DNA of 64,000 nt from Streptomyces violaceusniger (GTDB taxonomy: Bacteria > Actinomycetota > Actinomycetes > Streptomycetales > Streptomycetaceae): positions 3,534,001-3,598,000 of the forward strand of contig BJHW01000001.1 in assembly GCA_005405945.1 (NCBI GenBank), read 5' to 3'. Position numbers and translations under genes: made by a program. The notes beneath the pieces are model-generated. The model did not search any database and was not told where the DNA came from. It saw nothing but the letters and a program-made list of their open reading frames with translations. Each line of letters begins with the position of its first letter. Positions within the stretch are counted from its first letter, which is position 1. Shown one piece after another: positions 46,056 through 58,680 of the stretch.

Positions 46056-48794
46056 TCAGTGAGCCGCGGACTCCCAGTCCGCACCGGATCCTACCGATAC
46101 GTCCAGCGGAGCGCTGAGCTTGAAGGCGCCCGTCATCTCCCGGCGCACCAGCTCCTCGACCCGCTCCCGCTCACCGGGCGCGATCTCCAGCACGATTTCG
46201 TCGTGGACCTGCAACAGCATCCGCGACGAGAGTTTCTCCTTCGTCAACGCCGCGTCCACCTTGAGCATCGCGATCTTCACAATGTCGGCGGCGGTGCCCT
46301 GGATCGGGGCGTTGAGCGCCATCCGCTCGGCCATCTCGCGGCGCTGGCGGTTGTCGCTGGTGAGGTCCGGGAGATAGCGGCGGCGGCCGAGCATGGTCTC
46401 CGTATAGCCGGTGGCTCGCGCCTCCTCGACGACCCGCTGGAGGTAGTCGCGCACCCCGCCGAACCGCTCGAAGAAGTTCTCCATCAGCTTGCGGGCCTCA
46501 TCGGGGGTGATGCCCAGCTGCTGGGAGAGGCCGAACGCCGAGAGGCCGTACGCCAGCCCGTAGGACATGGCCTTGATCTTGCGGCGCATCTCCGGGTCGA
46601 CCGCCGACTTGTCGACGGAGAAGACCTGGGAGGCGACCGTGGTGTGCAGGTCCTCACCGGAGGTGAACGCCTCGATCAGGCCCTCGTCCTCGGAGAGATG
46701 GGCCATGACGCGCAGCTCGATCTGGCTGTAGTCGGCGGTCATCAGCGACTCGAATCCGTCGCCGACGACGAAGCCGCGCCGGATCGCCCGGCCCTCGTCC
46801 GTGCGCACCGGGATGTTCTGCAGATTGGGGTCGGTGGAGGAGAGCCGGCCGGTGGCCGCCACGGTCTGGTTGAAGCTGGTGTGGATGCGGCCGCCGGGGG
46901 CGATGGTCTTGATCAGGCCCTCGACGGTGGAGCGCAGCCGTGCTTGCTCACGGTGGCGCAGCATGATCACCGGGAGCTCGTGGTCTGTCTGCGCGGCCAG
47001 CCAGGCCAGCGCGTCGGCGTCCGTGGTGTACCCGGTCTTGGTCTTCTTGGTCTTGGGCAGGCCCAGCTCGCCGAAGAGCACCTCCTGGAGCTGCTTGGGC
47101 GAGCCGAGGTTGAACTCATGGCCCACCGCCGCGTGGGCCTCCTTCACGGCGTGCTGCACGGCGGCCGCGAACTGCTGCTCCATGCGCTCCAGCCAGCCGC
47201 GGTCGGCGGCGATGCCCGACCGCTCCATCCGGGCCAGCAGCTCGGAGACGGGCAGCTCCATGTCGTGCAGCAGCCCGGCCGCGCCCACGTCCTTGAGCCG
47301 GCCGCCGAAGGCCTCGCCCAGGTCCAGGATGGTCCGCGCCTTGATCATCAGGGCGTCCCGCTCGGCCTCTTCATCGGCGCCGAAGGCCAGCTGTCCGCTG
47401 TCCGCGGCCGCCGCCGGGGACAGCTCACGGCCCAGGTACTCCACCGACAGGGCGTCCAGCTCGAAGGAGCGGCGGCCGGGCTTGACCAGATAGGCGGCGA
47501 GGGCGGTGTCCATGCGCACGCCCGCGACGGACCAGCCGTGCTCGGCGAAGACCCGCATGACCCCCTTGGCGTTGTGCAGGACCTTGGGGCGGTCCGGGTC
47601 CGCGATCCACTCGGCGAACGCCCGCTCGTCGGCCTCGTCCAGCTGCGAGGGGTCGAAGAAGGCGGCGGGTCCGGAGCCGGTGGCCAGCGCGACCTCGCTG
47701 ACGCTGCCGCTGCCCAGCGCCCAGGTGTCGACGGTGGCCAGGCCCAGTGGGGTGTCGCGGTGGCTCTCCAGCCAGGGGGCGAGCTCGCCCGCGCCCAGCA
47801 CCACTCCGTCGACCGCGACACCCGGCTCGGCGACCGCGGGCTCGTCCGCCGCCGCGCCCGGGTCGACGGCCATGATGCGGTCGCGGAAGTTCTGGTGGCG
47901 GAACTCCAGCGCGTCCAGGATCACTCCGAGCGCCTCCCGGTCGTACGGGGCGCGCTCGAGCCCCTCGGGGCCGCTGGTGAGCTCCACGTCCCGCACCAGC
48001 TCGGTCAGCTGGCGGTTGAGCTTGACGGACTCCAGGTGGTCACGGAGCTTCTCGCCGACCTTGCCCTTGACCTCATCGACCCGCTCGACCAACTCCTTGA
48101 AGGAGCCGAACTGATTGATCCACTTCGCCGCGGTCTTCTCGCCGACGCCCGGGATGCCGGGGAGGTTGTCCGACGGGTCGCCGCGCAGGGCCGCGAAGTC
48201 GGGGTACTGGCTCGGGGTGAGGCCGTACTTCTCCCGCACCTTCTCGGGGGTGAACCGGGTCAGCTCGGAGACGCCCTTGGTGGGGTAGAGCACCGTGACG
48301 TGGTCGGTGACCAGCTGGAAGGAGTCCCGGTCGCCGGTGACGATCAGGACGTCGAAGCCCTGCGCCTCGGCCTGGGTGGCGAGGGTGGCGATCACATCGT
48401 CGGCCTCGAAGCCCTCCACCGCGAAGCGGGTGATCTTCATGGCGTCGAGCAGCTCGCCGATCAGCTCGACCTGGCCCTTGAACTCGTCAGGGGCCTTGGA
48501 GCGGTTCGCCTTGTACTCCGTGAACTGCTCGGAGCGCCAGGTCTTGCGCGAGACGTCGAACGCCACGGCGAGGTGCGTGGGCCGCTCATCACGGAGCGTG
48601 TTCGCCAGCATCGAGGTGAAGCCGTAGATCGCGTTGGTGGTCTGGCCGGTGGTCGTGCTGAAGTTCTCCGCCGGCAGCGCGAAGAACGCCCGGTATGCCA
48701 GGGAATGCCCGTCCAGCAGGAGCAGGCGGGGACGGTCCTCCCCCGTGCGGTCGGACGCGGGCGCTGCGGTCTTCTTCGATGCTTTCTCTGCCAC
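46056..48794 (-). CDS. polA: DNA polymerase I
   Basis: A 912-residue PolA. The 5'-nuclease domain (30-320: LLLDGHSLAYRAFFAL, FEADDVIATLA, GDRDSFQLV, GIPGVGEKTA) precedes a 3'-exonuclease-fold domain and the polymerase domain with MTADYSQIELR (motif A), RRKIKAMSYGLAYGLS (finger helix) and LLQVHDEIVLE (motif C). In the exonuclease fold the expected DxE reads VDTWALG, so proofreading is probably lost, as in mycobacterial Pol I. The GTG at 48792-48794 starts AEKASKK. Divergent from the YdeP-type gene. It fills gaps left by UvrABC, whose genes are also in this window. Confidence 0.96.
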   Translation of the reverse strand: MAEKASKKTAAPASDRTGEDRPRLLLLDGHSLAYRAFFALPAENFSTTTGQTTNAIYGFTSMLANTLRDERPTHLAVAFDVSRKTWRSEQFTEYKANRSKAPDEFKGQVELIGELLDAMKITRFAVEGFEADDVIATLATQAEAQGFDVLIVTGDRDSFQLVTDHVTVLYPTKGVSELTRFTPEKVREKYGLTPSQYPDFAALRGDPSDNLPGIPGVGEKTAAKWINQFGSFKELVERVDEVKGKVGEKLRDHLESVKLNRQLTELVRDVELTSGPEGLERAPYDREALGVILDALEFRHQNFRDRIMAVDPGAAADEPAVAEPGVAVDGVVLGAGELAPWLESHRDTPLGLATVDTWALGSGSVSEVALATGSGPAAFFDPSQLDEADERAFAEWIADPDRPKVLHNAKGVMRVFAEHGWSVAGVRMDTALAAYLVKPGRRSFELDALSVEYLGRELSPAAAADSGQLAFGADEEAERDALMIKARTILDLGEAFGGRLKDVGAAGLLHDMELPVSELLARMERSGIAADRGWLERMEQQFAAAVQHAVKEAHAAVGHEFNLGSPKQLQEVLFGELGLPKTKKTKTGYTTDADALAWLAAQTDHELPVIMLRHREQARLRSTVEGLIKTIAPGGRIHTSFNQTVAATGRLSSTDPNLQNIPVRTDEGRAIRRGFVVGDGFESLMTADYSQIELRVMAHLSEDEGLIEAFTSGEDLHTTVASQVFSVDKSAVDPEMRRKIKAMSYGLAYGLSAFGLSQQLGITPDEARKLMENFFERFGGVRDYLQRVVEEARATGYTETMLGRRRYLPDLTSDNRQRREMAERMALNAPIQGTAADIVKIAMLKVDAALTKEKLSSRMLLQVHDEIVLEIAPGERERVEELVRREMTGAFKLSAPLDVSVGSGADWESAAH

Positions 48795-49023
48795 GCCCCC
48801 GATCCTGCCACGCCCCACCGACAATGCCTCCCGCCCCGGCCACCGGACCGGACCGAGCACAAGATCGGACCGGGCCGCACGCCCGGAGCGGCCGCGCCAC
48901 CGGACCGGGCCGGGCCACCGGCAGCCGGACCGGGCCGCCGCCCCGGCTGTCGGTGGCCCGTGACAGGATCGGCCCCACAGGTCCACAGACAGGTCCGCAC
49001 CGCTCGAGCCCAAGGGGAGCGAC

Positions 49024-51306
<2,283 letters not shown>

Positions 51307-51332
51307 GCGTTTGCTCAGTTGCCTGGTAAGAA

Positions 51333-51361
51333 GGTGGCCACCACGAGCAAAGGTGGCCACC
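51333..51361. promoter_or_regulatory. Twin GGTGGCCACC palindromes
   Basis: Two identical 10-base palindromes at 51333-51342 and 51352-51361, centres 19 bases apart (nearly two helical turns), within a longer direct repeat (AGGTGGCCACCAC). They sit in the 81-base gap between the YdeP-type gene and the thioesterase, 27-55 bases before its ATG, a good place for a repressor dimer pair or an mRNA structure. Confidence 0.6.
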
Positions 51362-51387
51362 ACAGCAATCGAACGGAGCCTGTCCCG

Positions 51388-51903
51388 ATGGGCGAGCAGA
51401 CCAGCGTGAAGTTCCCGCAAGAGGTACTCGACGAGTACGCGGCGCTCGGCGTGGACCTCGCCGCGCTGTTCTCCGCCGGGCACCTCGGCACCCGCATGGG
51501 CGTGCAGATCCTCGAGGCCTCGGCCGAGCGGGTCGTGGGCACCATGCCGGTGGAGGGCAACACCCAGCCGTACGGGCTGCTGCACGGCGGCGCCTCCGCC
51601 GTGCTGGCCGAGACCCTGGGCTCGGTCGGCTCGATGCTCCACGGCGGCAGCGGGCGGATCGCGGTCGGCGTGGACCTCAACTGCACCCACCACCGGAGCG
51701 TCCGCTCGGGTCTGGTCACCGGCGTCGCCACCCCCGTCCACCGGGGCCGCTCCACCGCCACCTACGAGATCGCCATCAGCGATGAGCGGGACCGGCGGGT
51801 GTGCACCGCCCGCCTCACCTGTCTGCTGCGCGAGGTGGACGACGCCGGGCGGGCCAAGACGGTCGCCGACATCGCCGAGGCGAAGGAGCGCGCCGAGGCC
51901 TGA
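51388..51903 (+). CDS. PaaI-type hotdog thioesterase
   Basis: A 171-residue hotdog-fold acyl-CoA thioesterase. YGLLHGGASAVLAETLGS contains the HGG-A-E active-site stretch of the PaaI/YbgC type and IAVGVDLNCTHHRSVRSG is the second family block. The ATG at 51388 was chosen; a frame open from 51319 would translate the palindromes. A C-terminal 20-residue helical tail extends beyond the usual domain. It probably releases aromatic or fatty acids from CoA. Confidence 0.9.
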   Translation: MGEQTSVKFPQEVLDEYAALGVDLAALFSAGHLGTRMGVQILEASAERVVGTMPVEGNTQPYGLLHGGASAVLAETLGSVGSMLHGGSGRIAVGVDLNCTHHRSVRSGLVTGVATPVHRGRSTATYEIAISDERDRRVCTARLTCLLREVDDAGRAKTVADIAEAKERAEA

Positions 51904-51957
51904 CGCCCGGCGCCCTTACCGTTGTCCCCTGGGCGGCCGGGTCTACCGTGACGCTCC

Positions 51958-52416
51958 ATGGGGGCAACGACCCGGGCGGACTCCTGGCCCGCCGCCGTAT
52001 GCGGGTGCGCTCTCGTACTCGCCGTGACGGTGACCGGATGCGGCGGCTCCGGTTCCGGCCCCTCGGGCGACTCCCACAACTCCGGTAACTCCCGTAGCGC
52101 ACCCGCGTCCACGCCCGCCCCTCACAGCCCCACGCCACAGGCCGCCTCGCCCGTGCGGCTGTGCGCCGACCTCATCTCCTACTGGGCCGAGCAGGACCTC
52201 GCGGGCAGCCAGTGGGCCGGGCTCGACTGGGAGCAGAAGGGGCTCTCCAACGAGCAGTACGAGATCTACGACGACATCGTCCAGGCCGCGCGCGCCGAGC
52301 GGAAGCGGCATGGCGCCCCGGCGGCCAAAGCGCTGATCAAGCGGCTGGCCGAGCGCCGCTGCGCGGCCGCGAACGGCGCCACCCGCAGCTCCGAGAACTG
52401 GCGCCCGCCGACTTGA
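51958..52416 (+). CDS. Small lipoprotein
   Basis: A 152-residue protein with a lipoprotein signal (AAVCGCALVLAVTVTGC; lipobox TVTGC), a disordered Ser/Pro-rich stalk of 40 residues, and a helical domain (VRLCADLISYWAEQDLAG, EQYEIYDDIVQAARAERKRHG) with two cysteines that may pair. I do not recognise a family. It precedes the livK leader by 540 bases and need not be linked to it. Confidence 0.75.
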   Translation: MGATTRADSWPAAVCGCALVLAVTVTGCGGSGSGPSGDSHNSGNSRSAPASTPAPHSPTPQAASPVRLCADLISYWAEQDLAGSQWAGLDWEQKGLSNEQYEIYDDIVQAARAERKRHGAPAAKALIKRLAERRCAAANGATRSSENWRPPT

Positions 52417-52957
52417 GCCGCACCGGCCCGACGCCGGACCATCGCCGGCCCGACAGCGGCCCGACGCCATCCCATCACCGATCCGACACCGCTCCGGAAC
52501 CCCGCCCACCGCCCCGGACAGACCCGGGACCCGCACCGCCAGCCGTAACACTACGTAACGCTGACGCAATATAAGATCGCATTTTCAGAACGCTCGGCGA
52601 TTCCGAAATCGATCTTCCTGCGCTCATCCGCGCACGCTCCTTCGCGCTTCGTTCACAAGCGCACGTCACTCCTTAGCGGAACTGCACCTTCTCAGGATCC
52701 GGACCTAACGGTTAGCCCAAATTCGCCCCATTCGTCCCTTCCGTTCCGCTACACGGACACCCCGGGGTGACGCGCGTCATAACAAGACAGTCACATCATC
52801 GTCTAGACCTCTGCCCCCGGTCGCGCCCCGCGCTTAGAGTCACAGCCAGTCACGGCCCCGTGGGATGTACGCCGCACCCACACGGCCATTCCAGGTTCAT
52901 CCGGCGAGGACACGGCACCCCATGAACCCGGGTGCCGGGCCAGGGAAAGGATTCCTC
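52417..52957. other. Long leader region upstream of livK
   Basis: 541 bases without a gene, less GC-rich than its surroundings between 52540 and 52800. It contains the palindrome CTAACGGTTAG (52705-52715), a possible operator, and a TATAAG box (52569-52574) and a TAGAGT box (52835-52840) that could be -10 elements, though neither has a clear -35. It should hold the liv operon promoter and nutrient control. Confidence 0.5.
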
Positions 52958-54189
52958 GTGCGACACCGTTCCTTGCTCATCATGACGACCGCCATCACTG
53001 CGGGAGCCCTCACTCTCAGCGCCTGCGGGTCGCGGGACGACAAAAACGACAGTGGCGGCAAGGACAGCAAGACGACCGTGGTCATCGGTGTCGACGCCCC
53101 GCTCACCGGCTCGCTGTCCGCTCTCGGCCAGGGCATCAAGAACTCCGTCGACCTCGCGGCGAAGATGGCCAACAAGAACAACGAGGTGGACGGGGTCACC
53201 TTCAAGGTCAAGTCCTTCGACGACCAGGCCGTGCCCTCCTCCGGCAAGCAGAACGCGACCTCGATGGTCGACGACGAGGAGATCCTCGGCGCGGTGGGGC
53301 CGCTCAACTCGGGCGTCGCCCAGTCCATGCAGGGCGTCTTCGACAGAGCCGACCTCGCCCAGGTCTCCCCGCCAACACCAACCCGGCCCTCAGCCAGGGC
53401 GACGACTGGGCCTCGGGCAAGAAGTCGCGCCCCTTCAAGACCTACTTCCGCACCGCGACCACGGACATCATCCAGGGCCGCTTCGCCGCGCAGTACTACT
53501 ACAAGGACGCGAAGAAGCGGAAGGTCTTCGTCGTCGACGACAAGCAGGCGTACGGCAACGGCCTCGCCACCATCTTCGCCGATGAGTTCAAGCGCCTCGG
53601 CGGCAAGGTCGTCGGCCGCGACCACCTGACGGTCAAGGAGACCGACTTCTCCGGCATCGCCAACAAGGTGAGGTCCTCCGGCGCCGACTCGGTCTACTTC
53701 GGCGGTCAGTACCCCGAGGGCGGTCTGCTGTCCGACCAGGTCAAGCAGGCCGGCGCGCAGGTCCCGATCATGGGCGGCGACGGTATCTACGACCCCGCCT
53801 TCATCAAGGCGTCGGGCACCAGCAACGACGGCGACCTCGCCACCTCCGTCGGCTACCCGGTCGAGCAGCTCGACTCCGCCAAGACGTTCGTGAAGAACTA
53901 CGCCGACCAGCACTACCCGGACCCGTACGCGGCCTACGGCGGCTACTCCTACGACGCCGCCTGGTCCATCATCCAGGCGGTCAAGGCCGTGGTCGAGGAC
54001 AACGACGGCAAGCTCCCGGACGACGCCCGCGCCAAGATCACCGAGGCGCTCGGCAAGGTCTCCTTCGACGGCGTCACCGGCAAGGTCTCCTTCGACCAGT
54101 ACGGCGACACCACGAACAAGCAGCTGACCGTCTACAAGGTCACCAAGGGCGCCTGGAAGTCCGTGAAGAGCGAGACCTTCAAGGACTGA
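52958..54189 (+). CDS. livK: Branched-chain amino acid-binding lipoprotein (one frameshift)
   Basis: A 410-residue substrate-binding protein of the LIV/HAAT transporter. The signal MTTAITAGALTLSAC ends in a lipobox cysteine. The periplasmic-binding fold shows VVIGVDAPLTGSLSALGQG, GAVGPLNSGVAQSM and YFGGQYPEGG. A missing C near 53371 breaks QVSPANTNPALSQGDDW. The GTG at 52958 follows AAAGGA and begins RHRSLL; an ATG at 52922 is an alternative. First gene of the livKHMGF operon. Confidence 0.93.
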
Positions 54190-54291
54190 CCCCCGGCGGC
54201 AATCCGCACACCCACGAAACGAATCCGCGCGAGGGCGTACCCATCGCCCTCGCGCGGCGTCATATCCGACACGCTCATCGGAGGCCCTGCG

Positions 54292-55223
54292 GTGCACGAA
54301 CTGCCGCAAACGCTGGTCAACGGCCTGACCCTCGGCGCCCTCTACGGCTTGATCGCCATCGGGTACACCATGGTCTACGGCATCGTCCAGCTCATCAACT
54401 TCGCCCATGGCGAGATCTTCATGATCGGGGGCTTCGGGGCCCTCACCATCTACATCTGGCTGCCCAGCGGCACCGCGCTCTCCCTCGCCCTGCCCCTGAT
54501 GCTGATCGGCGGCATCGTCGCCTCGGTCGCCATCGCCACCGCGGCGGAACGCTTCGCCTACCGGCCCCTGCGCGGCGGCCCCCGGCTCGCCCCCTGATCA
54601 CCGCGATCGGTCTGTCCATCGCACTGCAGCAGGCCGTCTGGGCCTTCTACCCCGACGCCAAGAAGCCCCGCAGCTTCCCGCAGTTCGAGGGATCGTCGTT
54701 CGAGATCCTCGACAATCTGCACATCCAGCGCGGCGACGCCTTCCTCCTCATCGCCGCCCCGCTGTGCATGCTCGCCCTGGGTCTTTTCGTCTCCAAGAGC
54801 CGGGCCGGCCGCGCCATGCAGGCCACCGCGCAGGACCCCGACACCGCCAAGCTCATGGGCATCAACACCGACCGCATCATCGTGATGGCCTTCGCCATCG
54901 GCGGTGCGTTCGCCGCCGTCGCCGCCCTCTCCCACGGGCTCAAGTACGGCCAGATCAACTTCGAGATGGGCTTCATCGCCGGTCTCAAGGCGTTCACCGC
55001 GGCCGTGCTCGGCGGCATCGGCAACATCTACGGCGCCATGCTCGGCGGCGTCGTCCTGGGCATCGTCGAGGCCCTGGCCATCAAGTACATCCAGGACATC
55101 CCCGGGATGGACCAGCTCGGCGGCGGCGCCTGGAAGGACGTATGGGCCTTCACCCTGCTCATCGTCGTCCTGCTGGTCAGGCCACAGGGTCTGCTCGGCG
55201 AACGCGTAGCGGACCGGGCGTGA
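54292..55223 (+). CDS. livH: Branched-chain amino acid ABC permease LivH (one frameshift)
   Basis: A 310-residue inner permease with about eight helices. Conserved parts are GLTLGALYGLIAIGYTMVYGIVQLINFAHGE at the start and, in the second half, the EAA-like loop AMQATAQDPDTAKLMGIN, which contacts the ATPases. A missing C near 54590-54594 interrupts LAPLITAIGLSIALQQ. The GTG at 54292 follows GGAGG. It is 102 bases downstream of livK and 12 upstream of livM. Confidence 0.93.
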
Positions 55224-55235
55224 GGGAGTGAACCG

Positions 55236-56988
55236 ATGACCACCGACAACACCCAGCCCACCGCCGTGCGCACGGCCGAGGCCGGCGCCCCCGCCCGCGC
55301 ACCACCCTGCTCCGGGCCCTCACCGCGGCCGGCGGCGCCGCCGCCGTCGTCTCCACCTTCCTGGCCTGGACCTGGACCGCCGAGTTCCCCGGCGATCTGA
55401 CCGTCTACGGCTACCCCGGCGGACTGCAGCTCCTCACCCTCGTCCTCGGCGTCGCCACCGGCGTCTTCGCGCTGGCCGCCCTCGACCTGAAGGGCCTGCG
55501 CTGGCTCACCCCCAGCGGCTCCACCCAGGCCCTGCGGATGCTGGCCCTCGGCACCTTCGCCGTCACCTGGTTCACCGTCATCGCCATCGCGGTGGACCTG
55601 GACGGCCTGGTCAACCTGGAACCCGGCGGCTGGATCGCCGCCGTGGTGACCGCCGTACCCGTGGCCACCACCTTCCTGCTCCCCGACGACAGCCGCCCGC
55701 TGTGCCGTCCCAAGGAGCTGCCCTCCTGGGCCGAGATCCTGATCATCGCGGCGGTCTTCGCCGTCGGCCTGTACGTGGTCAACTACGGCATCCAGACCGA
55801 CGCCGACCACCCCGAGCCGTTCCTCGGCTACCTCATCGCCGTCGGATTCGCTGCTGTCGCCCTGGTCAAGGCCGGGCTCATCAGCCGGATCAGCGAGCTC
55901 ACCAGCGCCTATCGCTCCGTCACCCTGGTGGCGGCGCTGATCACCGCGATCGTCTTCCCCTTCTTCCAGGACAAGTCCAGCTTCACCGAACTCGGCGTCA
56001 ACATCGCCATCTTCGCGACCGTCGCCCTCGGCCTGAACATCGTCGTCGGCCTCGCGGGCCTCCTCGACCTCGGATATGTCGCCTTCCTCGGCGTCGGCGC
56101 CTACACCGCCGCCCTGGTCTCCGGCTCCACCGCCTCGACCATCGACGTCAAGTTCCCGTTCTGGGCCGCCGTGATCACCGGCGGCGTGGTCTCCCTGATC
56201 TTCGGTGTGGTCATCGGCGCCCCCACCCTGCGGCTGCGCGGTGACTATCTCGCCATCGTGACCCTCGGCTTCGGAGAGATCTTCCGTCTCGCCATGCTGA
56301 ACCTCGACGGCACCTCCGGCCCCTCCGTCACCAACGGCCCCGACGGCATCCCCAACATCCCCCTCTGGAGATCTTCGGGTTCAACTTCAACGACGACCAC
56401 AGCGTCGGCGGACTCACCCTCGACTCCAACGGCAACTACTACCTGCTGATGCTGCTGGTCACGGTGCTCGTCGTGCTGATCTTCAGCCGCGCGGGCAACT
56501 CCCGCATCGGCCGCGCCTGGGTCGCCATCCGCGAGGACGAGACCGCCGCCACCGCCATGGGCATCAATGGATTCCGGGTCAAGCTCATCGCCTTCGCGCT
56601 CGGCGCCACCCTGGCCGGGGTCGCCGGTGCCGTATGGGCCCACTTCCAGTCCACGGTCGTCCCCGAGCAGTACGTCTTCGCCGGACCCGTCCCGCCCAAC
56701 TCCACCTTCCTGGTGGCCGCCGTCATCCTCGGCGGCATGGGCACCATCGGCGGCCCGCTGCTCGGCGCCACCCTGCTCTATCTGATCCCCAAGAAGCTGG
56801 AGTTCCTCCAGGACTACCAGCTCCTCGCCTTCGGTATCGCGCTCATCCTGCTGATGCGCTTCCGCCCCGAGGGGATCGTCCCCAACCGGCGGCAGCAGCT
56901 CGAGTACCACGAGACCGGCCAGCTCGACGTCCCCGGCGCCACCGGACTCAAGGACAGTGCCGTCGGCGTCACCAAGGCGGAGGCATGA
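55236..56988 (+). CDS. livM: Branched-chain amino acid ABC permease LivM, long form (two frameshifts)
   Basis: About 584 residues after two corrections (near 55290 and 56367). The C-terminal 320 residues are the usual LivM core: GLAGLLDLGYVAFLGVGAYTAALV, LRLRGDYLAIVTLGFGEI, NDDH, and the loop AWVAIREDETAATAMGIN. The first 240 residues add several extra helices (MLALGTFAVTWFTVIAIAVDLDGLV, LPSWAEILIIAAVFAVGLYVVNYG), making it longer than E. coli LivM (about 425). Its TGA overlaps the livG ATG (ATGA). Confidence 0.92.
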
Positions 56989-57910
56989 CAGCGATGACCA
57001 CCACCACGACCTCCCCCGTGCTCACCGCCACCGGCGTCACCATGCGCTTCGGCGGTCTCACGGCCGTACAAGCGGTCGACCTCGACGTCCACCCCGGCGA
57101 GATCGTCGGCCTCATCGGGCCCAACGGCGCGGGCAAGACCACCTTCTTCAACTGCCTCACCGGTCTCTACGTCCCCACCGAGGGCCGCGTCGCCTACCGG
57201 GGCACCGTACTGCCGCCCAAGCCCCACCTCGTCACCCAGGCGGGCATCGCGCGCACCTTCCAGAACATCCGGCTCTTCGCCAATATGACGGTCCTGGAGA
57301 ACGTGCTCGTCGGCCGCCACACCCGCACCAAGGAGGGCCTGTGGTCGGCCCTGCTGCGCGGCCCCGGCTTCAAGCGCGCCGAGGCCGCCTCCAAGGCCCG
57401 CGCCATGGAACTCCTGGAGTTCACCGGCCTCGCCGACAAGGCCGACCACCTCTCCCGCAACCTCCCCTACGGCGACCAGCGCAAGCTGGAGATCGCCCGC
57501 GCCCTCGCCAGCGACCCCGGACTGCTGCTGCTCGACGAGCCCACCGCCGGAATGAACCCCAGGAGACCCGCGCCACCGAGGAACTGGTCTTCGCCATCCG
57601 GGACCTGGGCACCGCCGTGCTCGTCATCGAGCACGACATGCGCTTCATCTTCAACCTCTGCGACCGGGTCGCCGTGCTCGTCCAGGGCCAGAAGCTCGTC
57701 GAGGGCACCTCGGAGGTCGTCCAGAGCGATGAGCGCGTCATCGCCGCCTACCTCGGCACCCCCTTCGAGGGCGCGCCGGGCGCGGAGGAGGCCGCCGAGG
57801 TCGAGGCCGCGGAGGCCGGGGCGACGACCGGAGCCACCGGCGGGACCACGACCGGAGCCACGGACGAGGCCCAGCGGGGCACCACAGCACGTACGGAGGA
57901 CGGACAGTGA
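56985..57910 (+). CDS. livG: Branched-chain amino acid ABC ATPase LivG (one frameshift)
   Basis: A 308-residue ATPase. Walker A GPNGAGKTT, the LivG-specific GIARTFQNIRLFANMTVLENV, Walker B LLLLDEPTAGMNP and the H-loop EHDM are present; the usual LSGGQ signature reads LPYGDQRKLEIARAL, normal for LivG. A missing C at about 57556-57560 disrupts NPQETRATEEL. The C-terminal 45 residues are an Ala/Gly/Thr/Glu-rich tail beyond the ATPase domain. The ATG at 56985 overlaps livM; ATG 56994 is possible. Confidence 0.93.
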
Positions 57911-58623
57911 CCGCACTGCTCGAGGTCGAGGACCTGCGGGTCGCCTACGGCAAGATCGAGGCCGTCAAGGGCATCTCGTTCAGCGTCGAGGCCGGACAGG
58001 TCGTCACCCTCATCGGTACCAACGGCGCGGGCAAGACGACCACGCTGCGCACCCTGTCCGGCCTGCTCCAGCCGCTCGGCGGGGAGATCCGCTTCGACGG
58101 CAAACCGCTGAGGGGCGTCCCCGCGCACAAGATCGTCGCCCTGGGACTGGCCCACTCGCCCGAGGGGCGGCATATCTTCCCGCGGCTGTCGATCGCCGAG
58201 AACCTCCAGCTCGGAGCGTTCCTCCGGAAGGACGCGGACGGCATAGCCGCCGACATCCGGAAGGCGTACGAGCTCTTCCCCATCCTCGGCGAGCGCCGCA
58301 ACCAGGCGGCGGGCACCCTCTCCGGCGGTGAGCAGCAGATGCTCGCGATGGGCCGGGCGCTGATGTCCCGCCCCAAGCTGCTGATGCTCGACGAACCCTC
58401 GATGGGCCTCTCGCCGATCATGATGCAGAAGATCATGCAGACCATCGCCGAGCTCAAGTCGCAGGGCACGACGATCCTGCTGGTCGAGCAGAACGCCCAG
58501 GCCGCTCTGTCGCTGGCCGACCAGGGCCATGTGATGGAGATCGGCAAGATCGTGCTGTCGGGGACCGGCGAGGCGCTGCTGCATGACGAGTCGGTGCGGA
58601 AGGCGTACCTCGGCGAGGACTGA
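57907..58623 (+). CDS. livF: Branched-chain amino acid ABC ATPase LivF
   Basis: A 238-residue second ATPase of the transporter with Walker A GTNGAGKTT, GLAHSPEGRHIFPRLSIAENL, signature LSGGEQQMLAMGRAL, Walker B LLMLDEPSMGLSP and VEQNAQAAL. The GTG overlaps the livG stop by four bases. It is the only liv gene here without a frameshift, and the operon ends at the hairpin 58637-58670. Confidence 0.96.
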   Translation: MTALLEVEDLRVAYGKIEAVKGISFSVEAGQVVTLIGTNGAGKTTTLRTLSGLLQPLGGEIRFDGKPLRGVPAHKIVALGLAHSPEGRHIFPRLSIAENLQLGAFLRKDADGIAADIRKAYELFPILGERRNQAAGTLSGGEQQMLAMGRALMSRPKLLMLDEPSMGLSPIMMQKIMQTIAELKSQGTTILLVEQNAQAALSLADQGHVMEIGKIVLSGTGEALLHDESVRKAYLGED

Positions 58624-58636
58624 GGGCCGACGGAAG

Positions 58637-58674
58637 GGGCCCGCACCGCCGGAAGCGGCGGTGCGGGCCCTTTT
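58637..58674 (+). terminator. Rho-independent terminator of the liv operon
   Basis: GGGCCCGCACCGCC (58637-58650) pairs perfectly with 58657-58670 around GGAAGC and is followed by TTTT. It starts 13 bases past the livF stop and faces the convergent response-regulator gene. Confidence 0.9.
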
Positions 58675-58680
58675 CCTCTG

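Noticed and set aside
53371..57560. Programmed ribosomal frameshifting in the liv operon
   Set aside because: No slippery heptamer plus pseudoknot is seen, the breaks differ in each gene, and the same single-base losses occur in unrelated genes across the window. Assembly error is simpler.
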